A stretch of 64,000 bases of DNA from Branchinecta lynchi (GCA_023053575.1 JAKZAP010000004.1:5809572-5873571), one strand, 5' to 3'; shown: positions 11,562 to 22,790, counted from the first letter of the stretch. Notes: generated from the sequence alone by a model not told the origin. Numbers and translations are program-made.

Positions 11562-11830
11562 ACCTGTGGAGTACGTCGGATATAGCTTTGCTAAGAAAAG
11601 CAATACATTCATAGTGCAAGTTATTCAACCTATCAAGATCATATCTACTAGCGATACCTTGTAGCCTACAAGTGAATTTGAAGAATGGGAATTATCTGTT
11701 GAGTACATCAGAGATAGCTTTGCTAAGAAAGTGATGCAGTCATAGTGCAAGTGACTCAACCTACAAAAAGGCTTGCAGTGGTTGCTACTACTGATACCCT
11801 GTAGCCTACTAGTGAATTAGAAGGACGGGT
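11562..11830. repeat. Diverged tandem duplication, ~132-bp period
   Basis: The run 'GAGTACRTCRGAKATAGCTTTGCTAAGAAA' through 'ACTSAACCTA' and 'GATACCYTGTAGCCTACWAGTGAATT' occurs twice, starting near 11562 and 11694. In the plus frame both copies read VEY(V/I)...SFAKK and TDTL* or SDTL*, then PTSE. This could be remains of a coding repeat, but stops interrupt both copies. Confidence 0.7.
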
Positions 11831-12033
11831 GAAAGAATAATGACTACAACCCTTATGATGATTGTGAGAAATGTGTACCACCAGGAAAACCTGACCTGGA
11901 AACTGGGAATGAAAACTGACTGGAAATATTTGATGGGTGAGTTTGCAGATTGCAATGTCTTGCTTTCGGGTCAAGAATACTTCCTGGCAGGGTGTGCACC
12001 GGTTAGTATTATGTTCTGGCCTTTGGTTTTATC

Positions 12034-12364
12034 GCACTTTGACCTTACTTTTGCTAATGTGGGGCCTTTGTCTTCTAATTTTCTTTGCTGCCTGTAATAA
12101 CAGCTAAAACTAGTAAAGACTGTATCTTTAAGCTACTTACGGAAGGTGGATGGGACTTTAGCTGCAGTAGCGCGTGGGGCTCCACCATCTGCTTTCGAGC
12201 ACTTTGACCTTACTTATGCTAATGTGGGGCCTTTGTGTTCTGATTTTCTTTGCTGCCTGTAATAACAGCTAAAACTAGTATAGACTGTATCTTTAAGCTA
12301 CTTACGGAATGTGGATGGGACTTTAGCTGCAGTAGCGCGTGGAGCTCCACCATCTGCTTTCGAG
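12034..12364 (-). repeat. Tandem duplication (165 bp) covering an exon end and its splice donor
   Basis: Units 12034-12198 and 12199-12363 differ at only a few positions. On the minus strand each contains the 3' part of the last recognised exon of the THAP/DDE-like gene (from SKADGGAPRATAAKVPSTF), followed by the donor C|GTAAGTAG and the first intron bases. The duplication therefore doubles a splice donor and a half exon without its acceptor. Confidence 0.85.
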
Positions 12365-12479
12365 TAGTACCGACGGAATTTGAGATTTCCATCAGAGTCG
12401 ACTTGTTGATCCTTCTGGCAGTTTTCATTATGGTGAAGGACAGCCATGATGATCCTGTGATGTAAATATTTGAAAGTTT

Positions 12480-13060
12480 TTATGGCTGGGCCTACCAGGA
12501 GTCAGCAGTCTTTGATTTGTGGGTGTTCTTTTGTTGGACTGTTTCCGGAAAAGGTGGATTTTTCAGGGTGCAGAAATATGAGTCTTCTTCCACAAGCTGT
12601 AATTCATAGCTGCGCAACTGGTAGTCGGGTGTTTTAACATACAAAATTCTTCGATATGTGGGTTATATGATGGTTGGATTCGTCTGCTTTTGCTCGCCAA
12701 CTAAAAATAAAATAACCAAGACGAAATGTTTGAGAGAAGGATAAAAGAAACGAAATTGAATAGCATACCTGCCGTTCATTCCTTGGTATGAGTAGCCGTT
12801 GTCTTTGCTTGCAAAGCTGTTCAGGTTCGAATGGTAGGATTTCGAGCCCGGATGTGTTGCCTCATATCCTCGAGAGCATACTGACTGCAGAGATCGTCCT
12901 CTTGCCTAGGGCCAATTTCTCCAGCTCAACAGCAGGAAGAGTGTGGGGCTGAATGTACTTCGTCTCTAGAGGACCATGGATGCACTTAGGGTATGCAGGG
13001 TTTTGGATGTCTGTGAATTCCCTGGACATGGTTGACCATACTTTGGAACTTAGCCACAAC
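12480..13060 (-). pseudogene. C-terminal region of the DDE-like gene, frameshifted
   Basis: From the acceptor AGTCAG|GAAGAG at 13066, the phase reading EEVVAKFQSMVNHVQGIHRHPK is followed after a one-base shift near 12987 by KCIHGPLETKYI and a LPAVELEKLALGKR segment. NHV...H..HP....P(K)CxHGPLE is a characteristic stretch of the family. Downstream of about 12850 the frame closes; no clean donor was found. Confidence 0.5.
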
Positions 13061-13176
13061 CTCTTCCTGACTGCTTGAAGACTTGGCACACCAGTAAATG
13101 TGATTGACCGTTGCTCTGGAGAAAAAGGATATATTTTTGTTGCTTAAAGCACACCTCACAGTATCTACTGTTTATG

Positions 13177-13540
13177 CTCCACAGTGTCAGAAGTTTCAGA
13201 ACAGACAACACAAGGGTGCGCGGTTTCAACAGACAACACTTGGGATATAATCCGGTGTGTTTGAAAACGTTATGCGCGACAAGCATTGCCAAGAAGAGCC
13301 GGAAAAACGCCAAAATGCATCTGCTGAATTTCCGGCATCATGGCGACAAATAAAAAAGTCAGCAGATGTTCTTTTGTTTTGTTTTTTCTCTTTTTCTCAT
13401 TGCATGTTATTCATAACATTTCATGAATAACGTTTTCAAGCGCAACAGATAACATCCCAATGCTGACTTTTATGCATTGTCTGTCAAAACAGCGCATCCT
13501 TGTGTTGTCATATGAAACTTCTGACAGTGCAGTATTCGAA
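13177..13540. repeat. Family D foldback (imperfect inverted repeat)
   Basis: Left arm about 13177-13275 and right arm about 13410-13540 are inverted copies: 'GTGTCAGAAGTTTCA', 'GACAACACAAGGGTGCGC', 'TTGGGATATAAT' and 'TTGAAAACGTTAT' each have a reverse-complement partner. Between them is a perfect 10-bp inverted pair, CATCTGCTGA / TCAGCAGATG, at 13318 and 13358. It lies in an intron of the THAP/DDE-like gene. A related copy without clear arms is at about 53090-53830. Confidence 0.75.
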
Positions 13541-14562
13541 ACTATTTGAGTATTGTACAGCTAAGATCTGTTTTTAATAAATTATCGGCGGCCATGGCTG
13601 TTTGAAGCTTTTCCCAGGCCTATTGACTTCTAGCAAAATCTCGGCAAAATTCAGACAACCGGTTTCGCGCATCAATAGTATTAGACGCCCACACTTGGGG
13701 ATCATAATGCGCATGGAAACTGGTGAATTGTGGCAAGTTCAAAGATTAGTAAGGTGTCTTTAGCGTGTTCAGAAATGGATTCTATGAAATTTGGATTTTG
13801 GGTTTAAGAACCTATAAATGCTATTATGGAAGTGGGTTTGTTTCGACATTATAGCTACAATGGGTCCTTTAACGTAAGTTTCCCATCACTTCGCTGATTC
13901 TGTTCTGTTGTCTTGTTCCCTCATCAGTAGGTTAGGATGGTGAAACGATTTCGGACTTTGACAAACTGGCAGTTAAAGAGTCTTACCTCTGCCTATCCTT
14001 CAGCTTTGCGCACCCCTTCTTCATTGCCACTTTGCCGAATTTCTTTTTCCAATTTTTCGTGAAGTGCCACACGTCTAGGGTATGCGGGATATGGTACATT
14101 TCTTCTCTCATATACTTCAAGATTCCTAAATGCTGGTCGGTGTTTATTTCAGTTACTGGAATCTGGTTTGCAAGTATAGTTGTAAGGCAACGGACAAACC
14201 CTAACTTTTCCATCGCCTGCGACGACGAAACTTCGGTTTTCTGAAAAATTAAGACAAAACGTTCTCAGAGAGGATAGTTGTTCTAGTATGTTGCGTTGAC
14301 ATTTGTTACCCAGAGATCTGTCTAACTACTGGACGACGACTGTCTTACTGTCTGTGATCATTCCACCTATGTGCTATTGGCCTATGTGCTATTGCTGTCA
14401 TTCTTCCAAATTCGCTTGTCTGACGGGAGTATTTTCATCAATGGGTGGGATGCCTTGATATGTTCTTTGTCTGAACTTACTGAACATCGGGAGGGCATGA
14501 CGGTATTAGGCGCTCTCGTTGAACTCTAGGCAGTGTGCGATAGGCAGTGTACGCGTTTTCTG

Positions 14563-15290
14563 GGATCCCAAAACATAAGTGGGGGGACACCTATGGCTTC
14601 GCAAAAGTTGTCCGTCTGTGAGCACGATAACTCTCGAAGGGAATGAGATATTCTGATAAAACTTGGTGTGAGGGTTCTTTCGGTCAAGTTGTAGGTCGAG
14701 TTCGTAGCCGGGCTCTGCAGCGCTACATTTAGAAGTGGGGGAGGGGTCTCAAGTTAAGGAGCGAACAAAATATTTTTTAATAGCTAACGAGAAGGTCGAT
14801 TTAGGGCTAAGGCGACATGCTGAACACGTATATGATATCATTTTCTCGCCGGATAAGTAGTTCGCCCGAAATCCGGCCAAAACCGGAAAGTTTGTTGAAA
14901 GTACAAGTGGTACTTGAACTTGATTAGATGTCCGATTTTGATAAGAAGACATGCTGAAAATTTATATGACCATCATTTTCTCGTTTCGAAAGTAGTTCGC
15001 CCGGAATCCGGCCAGAACTTGAAAATTTGTTAAAAGTAAAAGTTATATCTGAACTTGATTGAGGTTAGGTTTATGGGTAAGAAGATATGCTGAATCATTA
15101 TATGACAATCATTTTCTACCCGGACATATAGTTCGCACGGAATCAGGTGGAAACCGGGCAATAAGTTAAAGTTTTATCTGAAGTTGATTAGAGGTTCGAT
15201 ATTAGGGTAAGCAGATGTGCTGAATTCATTTTTGAGCTTTGTGTTTTTGCCGAACAAGTAGTTTGGATCGCATCGAAACCTTTCGTCTTG
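14563..15290 (-). mobile_element. Family B element, inverted copy in a gene intron
   Basis: Begins with TGGGATCCCAAAACATAAGTG, the reverse complement of the family's usual right end, and runs to GCATCGAAACCTTTCGTCTTG near 15290, matching the left flank seen at 35960. Inside are tandem units with 'AGTTCGCCCGGAATCCGGCC' and 'ATGCTGAA...TATATGACCATCATTTTCTC'. It is non-coding and interrupts the intron between two conserved transposase exons. Confidence 0.7.
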
Positions 15291-16629
15291 TTGTCTTGTG
15301 AGACCTATCGAGTTTGTCAGTTCTGGTTAGTCAACAGACGGCAAGACTGGGGCGACGCCTTATAGCTAAAAACAAAGAACGCCGATATCCACTATCTCAC
15401 CTGAACGAGAGCAAACTCCACTATCTGATGTTGCCATGTCCATGAACGTTTCTGTCAGGAACAAAGCGCTGTGACCGGCACTGTCGTGCCTACCGTCCCC
15501 CAGGATCACCCTTCCCTCTCCCTCTGCGCGAAGTGCCTCGATGATTTTGGCCTGCTCCTCTCTCCACATTCGTTCGGCAGCTGGGAGGAGGTACTTTTGC
15601 TGGTGGTAATAAAATGTCCTGGAGGAGTAGACTGCACATCCTGACTGACCCAGCAAGCGGACAACTTTTTCGGGGCTGCTCAATGTCCGATTGATAGCGC
15701 AATGTCCGCTTCTAAAATTTGAGGGCCAACCTTCTCTTGGCTGCTCCACGTCCTAGAGAAATAATGTACACTGATTGTCACTGTCTCACCGTGTTCCGGG
15801 CTCACTGATGCCAAAAGTTAGAATATTACTGTGTGGTAGACATCCGGCCCTCCCTTGTCCCCCTCCCTTCTCCACACTCGAATTGTGAAACCACAACCTT
15901 TAAAAAGAAAACCGAGTGACGAACTCCAGCTACTTTGTTCGGTGACGCAGGGGTTCTGAACTTCACTTCCTCCGTGAGAGTATTTATCCACCTGTAAATA
16001 ACTAATTATACTTGGAAGCCACAACATCAGTAGGCTGCTGGCGGATGTTTAGGCGAAAGTCGTTCGTAAAACTGGGCACACTCTGACATAATTTTTCGGT
16101 TGCCTGCGAAAACTCCCCTGGCGATACGGCTCTCGCTGTGTCGTCTCAACATTTTGTATTCGATTCTACCAGCGCTCATTATTATCCGTGCTTTCTAGTA
16201 CTCAGTGAAGCTTCTCAAATTGGGAAAATGGCTTTGCTTTCTTACCAGTCGCTGCATAGGCCGGAACAAAGGAAGTCGATGGAAGCAGACGTTCCTGTCG
16301 TCGAGATGCGATTGACGCTTGCTGGGGCAGCTTTGCATTTGCCACAGGGCAACCCACCCATGAAATTAGCCAGCTTTCTTGTATCCACGATGGCAAATTT
16401 GCGGTCTGTGTTCGGATCCTCATCTGCTTGTTCACTGTGTGTTGAAGAAAATTGTCAACAAACTAGTCTAGCTGGTAAAATTTATAAAAACCTGATTAAA
16501 AATATGCCAACTACAGTATACCCTGCAGCCGGTGATCGCACTTCTGGCTTCAGATTGTTACCTTCATTTTTGTACTAAATTTCATTATAGTATGTGGTAC
16601 GGTCTTATATTATGATATGAATAAATGTC

Positions 16630-17340
16630 CATTCAGCCCAAGCTCGCTGCGAATCATATTTTATTGTGCAAAGTGTATATGAAAGCTGAATTTTATAGAG
16701 CTATATTTTGGCCCTTCTTGGCAAGTGTCAGCTTCATGTTCAATTAGAATGAACGACCAGAACAGGAAGAATAGATCTAATAAATTCAGCTGCCCTATCC
16801 ATTTTATACTTTCAAATGGTAGATATTTTACTATAGATAGTCCTTCAGCCCAAGATGACTACGGATCAAATTTGACGATGCAAAACGGATAAGTCAGATA
16901 CATTTTATTCGAGCTATATTTCGGCCCTTCTTGGCAAGGGTCCTCTTCAGGCTCAGGCCGCTCAAGCTGGAAAATGAACTTCTACACGACTGCTGTTTTT
17001 GCTGTTAGATTGGGTCGTCGAAATGGTAGAGATTCTTCTGCATTTTGATTTTGGAGTCACCTGTCTCTCTACTGTGGTTACAGATAGTCCTTCAGCCCAA
17101 GCTGACTACGAATCATATTTGACGATACAAAACGGATAAATCAGATACATTTTTTCCGAGCTATATTTCGGCCCTTCTTGGCAAGTGTCCTCTTCAGGTT
17201 CAAGCTGGAAAATAATTTCATCCCAGCTTGCTCATTTTCAAGCTTGAACCTGAAGAGGACCCTCGCCAAGAACAGCCGAAATATAGCTCGAATAAAATGT
17301 AGCTGACTTATCCGTTTTGCATCGTCAAATATTTTACTTT
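16630..17340. repeat. Cluster of family F repeats, including a palindromic pair
   Basis: Four copies of a ~120-bp unit lie at about 16630-16740, 16844-16985 and 17087-17213 (direct) and 17225-17340 (inverted). The core is CCTTCAGCCCAAGCTGACT, ATATTTGACGATGCAAAACG, GAGCTATATTTCGGCCC and TTCTTGGCAAG...CCTCTTCAGG. The last two copies face each other and would form a ~95-bp hairpin. Further copies are at 56140-56260, 57825-57925 and 63877-64000. Confidence 0.85.
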
Positions 17341-17428
17341 ATACTATCCAGTCTGCCACAAACCCTTTTCCCAGGTATTAGGTCATGTAAGCAAATAAAA
17401 TAGTGAAGATTTTAGATCTACATGCTAC

Positions 17429-17849
17429 TTGGCTGACCTTTCACTGCTTTCTTCCTGATCCTGCCACCCAGCTTTCCATTCTGGGTCATGTGCTTGGGAT
17501 GTCTGTTCTTCTTCAGAGGATGACAGAGGGATTGGTCTAAGCTTCTTTTTGGGTTTTGCCTGCATCTCTTCAACCAGGCTGGCTAGAGGTGTAGTTGAAG
17601 CTCGCCTCCTTAGAAGTTTGACCGGTTCATCGTCAGAAGAGGATGTAAAAAAGTCGACGGCAAGCCTGACCGGCCGCGGTTGACGGGCAGTTGCGGTGAC
17701 GATCGTATTTGTACATCCCCCTCTTGCGGTTTTTGTAAATACATGCTGACATCGTGGGCACCGGGCTTGCCTTCTTGGCGTCCTCGCCGTCCTGAAGAAG
17801 TAACTGTGCTCACTTCGTGGTGTGTTGGCTTCTTTTTTTTCAGAGAACG
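17429..17849 (-). pseudogene. Acidic linker exon of the THAP/DDE-like gene
   Basis: Acceptor TTTTTCAACAG|CG at 17849 and donor CCAA|GTAGCA at 17428. The frame joining to the next exon reads CPRCQHVF, DFFTSSSDDEPVKLLRRR, KPKKKLRPIPLSSSEEE and DPEWKAGW, a basic/acidic disordered region with likely nuclear-localisation character. Reading it in the frame left by the preceding exon (phase 0) gives a different protein that stops at 17610, so an A8 homopolymer near 17835 probably hides a one-base indel. Read alone, the frame would end at a TAG spanning the donor. Confidence 0.55.
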
Positions 17850-18486
17850 CTGTTGAAAAAAAAATTTGTAAAAGCAGCCTGGTACTGAATTTTCTTGGTG
17901 CATAGGGTGAAGGGAAAGTGACCAACTGTTTTGATTCATGTACCTTTGTAAAAGTTTTCTGATAGCCACTATTATTTTTCATTTCATGTACTTTTATATA
18001 CTCCTTTTTGTATTTATCGTGTGTGATGTTGTCACTAACTGTATATTATGTTTGGTGTTGAAGTTGAACTGTTGTAGTCATAAATAAATGCAATTACTGA
18101 GTAATTATATGTTGGAAGATAAGACAAAGGAAGGGATGCAACACTGTTACTCATGTTTATTGACATAACATTGAAACCGAAATAAGAAGAAAGTAGTTCT
18201 TCAATGCAAATGCCATCTTGGTTCTGTAGAAAAAGACTTGAGCCAGCAAGCTGTCAAATCAACTAACAAGCCTAAGTCCCTTGGTTCAGAGCCGTTTGGC
18301 AACGTCTTTCAACAGGTTGCAGTGAGAACTGGGATGTTGAAGCAGGAAGTACATATCCAAGAAAACAAGCATAGCCCATTCTGAAGAGTTATATAAACAA
18401 CAGAGATGAGTATACATGTAATCTGAGTATGTTGTGCTTCAAAAAGGAATCCAGTGGTGAATATGGCAGCAGGGTGTAAGACTTAC

Positions 18487-18641
18487 CTTGGCAGGGGACT
18501 CCACTAGCGACAAGTTTGGCAAGGAAACTAATGGGTCAGGGAATCCACCAACAGTAACTTCCACCACATCTGATGCCTCTTGTGGAAATGTAACCATCTC
18601 CGACTGCTGCTTCTCCCCAGATGTTGATGGAAAGATGACAG
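18487..18641 (-). pseudogene. Small coding exon between THAP and linker exons
   Basis: Bounded by acceptor TTTTTCAACAG at 18642 and a consensus donor AAG|GTAAGT at 18486. The 155 bp are open in the phase reading PSTSGEKQQSEMVTFPQEA and LVSLPNLSLVESPAK. It is Ser/Pro/Glu-rich, with no domain. It ends in phase 0. How it joins the THAP exon (which needs one leftover base) is unresolved, so an extra small exon may exist. Confidence 0.45.
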
Positions 18642-19046
18642 CTGTTGAAAAATTGTACGATACAGCTTTGAGGAATAATACAGTGCAGTGCTCCTACCTT
18701 TCCATTACTTCATGATCAGGCACTACTGTTCGAAGAAAGTTTCAGCAACTATCATTATCACAATATAAATGAGAGTTTGATTTCTCTCAGGAAGGGGAAT
18801 GTAGAAAGTGTGCAAATTAAAACTAATACTGGTGTATAGGCTCTTTGCCGTTGATGTCTTTGTTTGTGGTTCACGTCCCATATCTGATCTATCCAGCAAG
18901 GCTCTATTACTGAAACCCTCCACATAATTAGATAGACCTGTCCTACAGAAGGCTGAAAGAAAACTTGTTGAAGGATGTAGTGCAAACCTGTATAAACTGT
19001 CATAGTCCACCGTATGGTGACCACATGACCGAGACAAAATTGCAGT

Positions 19047-19346
19047 ATTGACCACATCTCTTGCCAAGAAACTTGGAATTGCGTTCCTTGCTATGCTTAT
19101 CTCGACATTCTTTTCAAGGTTCTGTACCAGAACATTCTTTGCCTTGAAATGTAGGCAGCAGAGAAAATGGCATGTTGAGAGCTCAAATTTGCTAACGAGC
19201 TTGGTGGACTCAGGGCCATATTCTCTGCTGACCAGATCCTTCCACAGAGACAATCTTTTCTGGGTCACACGAAAGAGTATGACTTCTTTGGAACTGGCTT
19301 TGCAGTCTGGGATTGTGCAGGATCTAATCTGAACTTCACTGGCCAT
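19047..19346 (-). CDS. THAP zinc-finger exon
   Basis: ATG at 19346. Within the first 90 residues: CTIPDCK (C-x4-C), a spaced Trp (LSLWKDLV), CCLHF (the C-x2-H pair with Phe) and AIPSFL at the expected AVPxxF position. These are the hallmarks of the C2CH THAP DNA-binding fold found in P-element and Kolobok transposases and in host transcription factors. The open frame continues into low-information sequence to 18723, but that part is probably intron. It lies upstream and in the same orientation as the transposase-core exons, so it is read here as the N-terminus of that gene. Confidence 0.65.
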
Positions 19347-19399
19347 TGTAAAGCCGCGTTTGTGGTCAGATTCAAAATTTTGCGCTTAGTGGAATTTTC

Positions 19400-20816
19400 G
19401 TTGTGGTGACCGCCGTAGAGATTTTGAACGTCCCTACTAAAGCAGATAGTGGAAAATAAAAAAATCCCTTAGCAGAATCCAAATAATTCAGTGACTTCAG
19501 TTAAATGATCCAAAAATAATTTTGCTTTTCAGTTAAACTTTAAGAACTCAGGGATTGATCTATAGTTAGTATTCAACTTGCTTATTTAGCAGATTGTATT
19601 GGTTCTGATTTTGATTTGGCTCGTCGCTGAAGTATTACATTCATGAATTAATTAGCCAATTATCCAGTTGAAGGAACATAAAGATTTAACACTAGTTGTT
19701 TGTAGGTTTCCATGAACTCAGCGTTGCCAGTTTAGTACGAATCAGCGATTTGGCTGCAAATCTTCTGTAATCTTGATGCTTACGAGAACCTCTTTTACCA
19801 GTTATTGAGCAATCTCGCAAATTCAGTTAGATAATAAATAATATGCTTTCGCTTTTTATTGTATTATCGCTCGAGATTTCGGGCTCGTTTTTCCAAAAGG
19901 TCGGAAATTTGTGATTGTTATGCAGAATTTGTGATTTGCGGCAACACTGCAGGCTATTGCCTCGAACTTCGGATCGAAGTTGGCTGCTACACCTTCGAGC
20001 AGTTCAGTGGTATACGCAATACTATGGTAGAAACGGTTTTCCTCAATATAACTAGGTTTGTCAAGCACGTTCAGCTGTGCGGGTTCCGCGGGTGTTGGGA
20101 AACTGTGACATATTGTGATCGTTGCTACCTTTGTGCGAAGGGCTTTGGAGGACCTGCTGGCGGGAAGCCAAAAAGCGGAGGGAAGAGCAGACGCCGCACC
20201 GTATGGTATCCTTGGCGGCAGAGGTCGCCAAATCGCGCAGTGAAAGGTAGGATCCACAACACATTTTTCGAATTAGTATCTGCAGTGCGTCTCGAGAAAG
20301 GTGGCGTCGGCTTGGGAGCACTGGTCATTGAATTTTAAGGAAGCACCGCAGAAAAAGACGCGATGGTAATCGCAGTCGAAAAAAGCCACCAACGTAACTG
20401 GAAGAACAGGTTAAGTGGTAGAGTATCTGGAGGGTTTCATGCCAAAAGAGGCCGCAAGGTCTGATTCAATACAGTGTTATGGATGAATGGGGTACGGCCA
20501 TTTGCGCCGCGATTACTCAGTGAAGAAAGAGGGCCCCTCGTCCCAGCCCCAGGTGCCTGGAAAAAAGGACTAAGCTTGTTTTATAACGATATTTGAAAGG
20601 TCGAGGGACAAAGTAGTCTCGCGCGTGAGTTCTCCTATTAGCGAGTTCATGTTTATTTGAAAAAAAAAAAACTAAAAAAAAATATTGCTACTTGTTCCTT
20701 GGTTTGCAGAAAATAAATTGTATTCACGGCGGCGTATTTCTGTGGGCGTAGGAGACTGAGTAACTGTGAACCGAGAGTTAGTAACATCAGTTTATTCAGG
20801 AAGATAATGAGGACCA
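19400..20816. other. No gene recognised
   Basis: Both strands carry a moderately long open frame at about 19856-20338, but they overlap almost completely and neither shows a known motif. Part may be decayed retroelement sequence, since the plus strand between 20120 and 20220 is Gly/Arg/Lys-rich. Confidence 0.4.
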
Positions 20817-20950
20817 ATGGCGGATCCTCCCGTTAAAGTGGCTTTCGGAGCGACTGGCGAGAACTGGGAAACCAAGAGTCACATGTTTAGGTTACGTGGT
20901 GGTTGAAAGAAGGCTTTGACGTAGAAAGGAATTTCACAAGGTTTACCGGT
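20817..20950 (+). mobile_element. Possible copia-like gag start, truncated
   Basis: ATG at 20817 opens MADPPVKVAFGATGENWETK, and after one base shift the sequence continues as WLKEGFDVE. This recalls the start of Ty1/copia-type gag (xNWxxWKxxMxxxLxxEG). The fragment ends at the Gypsy LTR remnant. Weak call, based on about 40 residues. Confidence 0.3.
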
Positions 20951-21139
20951 CGTTGGGTCTTCTTGTGTCTATTGTTTATCATCATTGTAATCAGTCGAGT
21001 TTAAGGATAAATAAACTAGTTTCCAAATAAAACTATATTTTGTGTTATCTGTGTTGATCGCGTGATTGGACACAACATTGGCGACGAGGATTATTCGGAA
21101 AGACTTTGCAGTGTTATATTGTGCAGTTAAGGTGCCAAT

Positions 21140-21883
21140 ATGCCTGAAAGTAAGGGCGGTGTGTTTGGAAATGAGGGTGTAACCCCATCCAGCAGCCATG
21201 GTCCACTGATTGGACAGATACGTCAGAATCACACAGATGATGACTTGGCAGAATATGTGGAACAGTTAGAGATGTACTTTGAAGCAAACGGAGTTACAGA
21301 AGCTTCAAGGCAGAGAGCCATATTTCTGACTAGTTGTGGGTCAGAAACCGTATAGTGACATCAAAGCTAAGGCTTTGGAACATTATTCCCCAAAACGTTT
21401 TGTTATTGCGGAAAGGTTCAAGTTTTATGGTCGTTGCCAACAGCAAGGTGAACTCGCAGCTACATACCTGAATGAACTCAAGAGACTGGCTGAATCGTGT
21501 GAGTTTGGAACTTTCCTGAATGAGGCTTTCCGAGATAGATTTATTTGTGGTCTACAATCATCTGCAGTCCAAAAACGGCTGTTAACTGAGGAAAGCCTCA
21601 CAGTTGAAAAGGCTCTAAGGATCACACAGAGTGTTTTAGTGGCAGAATCAGAGACAGAAAAGATGAAGATGCAAATTCCTGTGAAACACGTGAGCAAATA
21701 TCCACAACATCACTTTTCGCCCAAACTAGGACAGTCTAGTGGTACTAGTCTAGTGTCATGCTATGCTTGCATGAAATTTGGACATGTTGCAAAATTTTGC
21801 AAGTTCAAAGATGCGACTTGTCATGGGTGTGGCTTAAAGGGGTATATAAAGCCAGCATGCAAGTCGAATGGAAGTGCGAGATA
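21140..21883 (+). pseudogene. Gypsy gag with two CCHC-type knuckles, frameshifted
   Basis: ATG at 21140 (MPESKGGVFGNEG) reads to a stop at 21353. The continuing protein is in another frame from about 21336 (YSDIKAKALEHYSPK, then LKRLAESCEFGTFLNEAFRDR and LLTEESLTVEKAL), typical of Mag/K02A2.6-like Gypsy gag. The step implies a small deletion. Zinc knuckles: CYACMKFGHVAKFC is complete; CHGCGLKGYIKPAC has Tyr where His is expected. A stop ends the frame near the gag/pol border. Confidence 0.8.
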
Positions 21884-22764
21884 GGACTGGCAAAGCGGGG
21901 TTCCAGAGAAGAGCTGAAGTGAAATCCATCAATCGTGGGAAGTTAGAGACGCCAGTGTCTGACGATTTACCAATATTCAACTTGTCAAGCAGAGGACAGG
22001 TTGTCGATCCCATTCTGGTGCCAGTGAGAATAAATGTCACAGCTATGGAAATGGAGCTGGTTACAGGCTCAGCGGTTACAGTATTGCCAAAGTCGCGGCT
22101 GAAGGCGATTCAACATGGACAGGAAATGAGACCGTGTGATTTGTCATTGAGAGCATTCAATGACACAGCTGTACCAGTGTGTGGCGAACTTGATGTTACC
22201 GTCGAGTATGATGGGAAATCCAACGTTTTACCAGTGATGGTGGTTGATAATTGTGATTCCGCCCTATTCGGAAGGAATTGGTTAAGCAGTATAAAGCTTA
22301 ACTGGCCAGAAATCAAGCTTAACTGGCCAGAAATCAAGCAGATCACAAATGGATCAGACAGTGAGGTGAAAAAGCTGGTAAGCGAATTTCAAGATGTGTT
22401 CGATGAGAAATTGGGCAAAGTGAAAGGAATTAAAGCGACGATAAAGCTTCAAGAGGATGCTAAACCGCGCTTTTACAAGCCAAGAGTAGTGCCAATCGCG
22501 ATACGTGACAAAGTGTCAATGGAATTGAATCAGTTGGAAGCACAAGGCATAATTGAGAAAGTGCAGTACAGTGAGTGGGCTGCGCCTGTTGTCCCAATCC
22601 TGAAGCCTGATGGATCAGTAAGAATCTGTGGAGATTTCAAAGTGACGGTCAATTCTCAGATTAAGGAATACGAGCATCCTTTGCCTGCTGCGGAGGAAGT
22701 GTTAGCTCGATTGCGAAAAGGGAAAAGATTCAGCAAGTTAGATTTGCGTCATGCGTATCTGTAA
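21868..22764 (+). pseudogene. Gypsy protease and N-terminal reverse transcriptase
   Basis: The protease active site reads LVTGSAVTVLP where DTGSAxxxL is expected, so the catalytic Asp is Val. The short segment KLNWPEI is directly duplicated near 22300. RT begins at LEAQGIIEKV and SEWAAPVVPILKPDGSVRICGDF, and runs to FSKLDLRHAYL followed by TAA. The frame then jumps: the region that should hold the RT palm and YxDD box is missing. Confidence 0.8.
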
Positions 22765-22790
22765 TTGGAGTTGGATGACGAGTCTCAGTA

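Larger units (their letters stand above)
12306..19346 (-). pseudogene. THAP-domain DDE-like transposase-type gene, multi-exon, frameshifted
   Basis: Minus-strand exons (with GT-AG signals where listed as exact) are: THAP exon 19346 to ~19050; 18641-18487; 17849-17429; 16434-16246; 15752-15401; 14240-13987; 13066 to ~12850; 12454-12306. Joins are in phase at 17429/16434 (AA+T), 16246/15752 (TG+G, Trp) and 15401/14240 (CAG|AAA). Content in order: a THAP zinc finger; an acidic Ser/Lys linker with DPEW; a Cys4-type patch; then the conserved core with GDGRHDSAGHSA, VSSSQAMEKLGF, INTDQHLGILKYMRE, TLDVWHFTKNWKKK, PKCIHGPLE and AVLHHNENCQKD. That core is shared by a large uncharacterised transposase-like family in invertebrate and fish genomes; Asp residues in GDGR and TDQH are candidate catalytic acids. 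THAP plus DDE recalls Kolobok or P elements; I favour Kolobok-like but cannot prove it. Frameshifts lie in an A8 run (~17835), near 15685, near 15420 and near 12987, so this copy is probably dead. At least one exon between 13987 and 13066 is not identified. Confidence 0.65.

Noticed and set aside
17610..17969. Alternative 119-codon frame over the acidic linker exon
   Set aside because: The frame with DPEW and SSSEEE joins the next exon in exact phase. The alternative stops midway and lacks family features, although it is the phase left by the preceding exon.
19856..20338. Overlapping 133- and 159-codon frames on opposite strands
   Set aside because: Neither shows a motif, splice context or protein-like conservation, and they mirror each other over nearly their full length.
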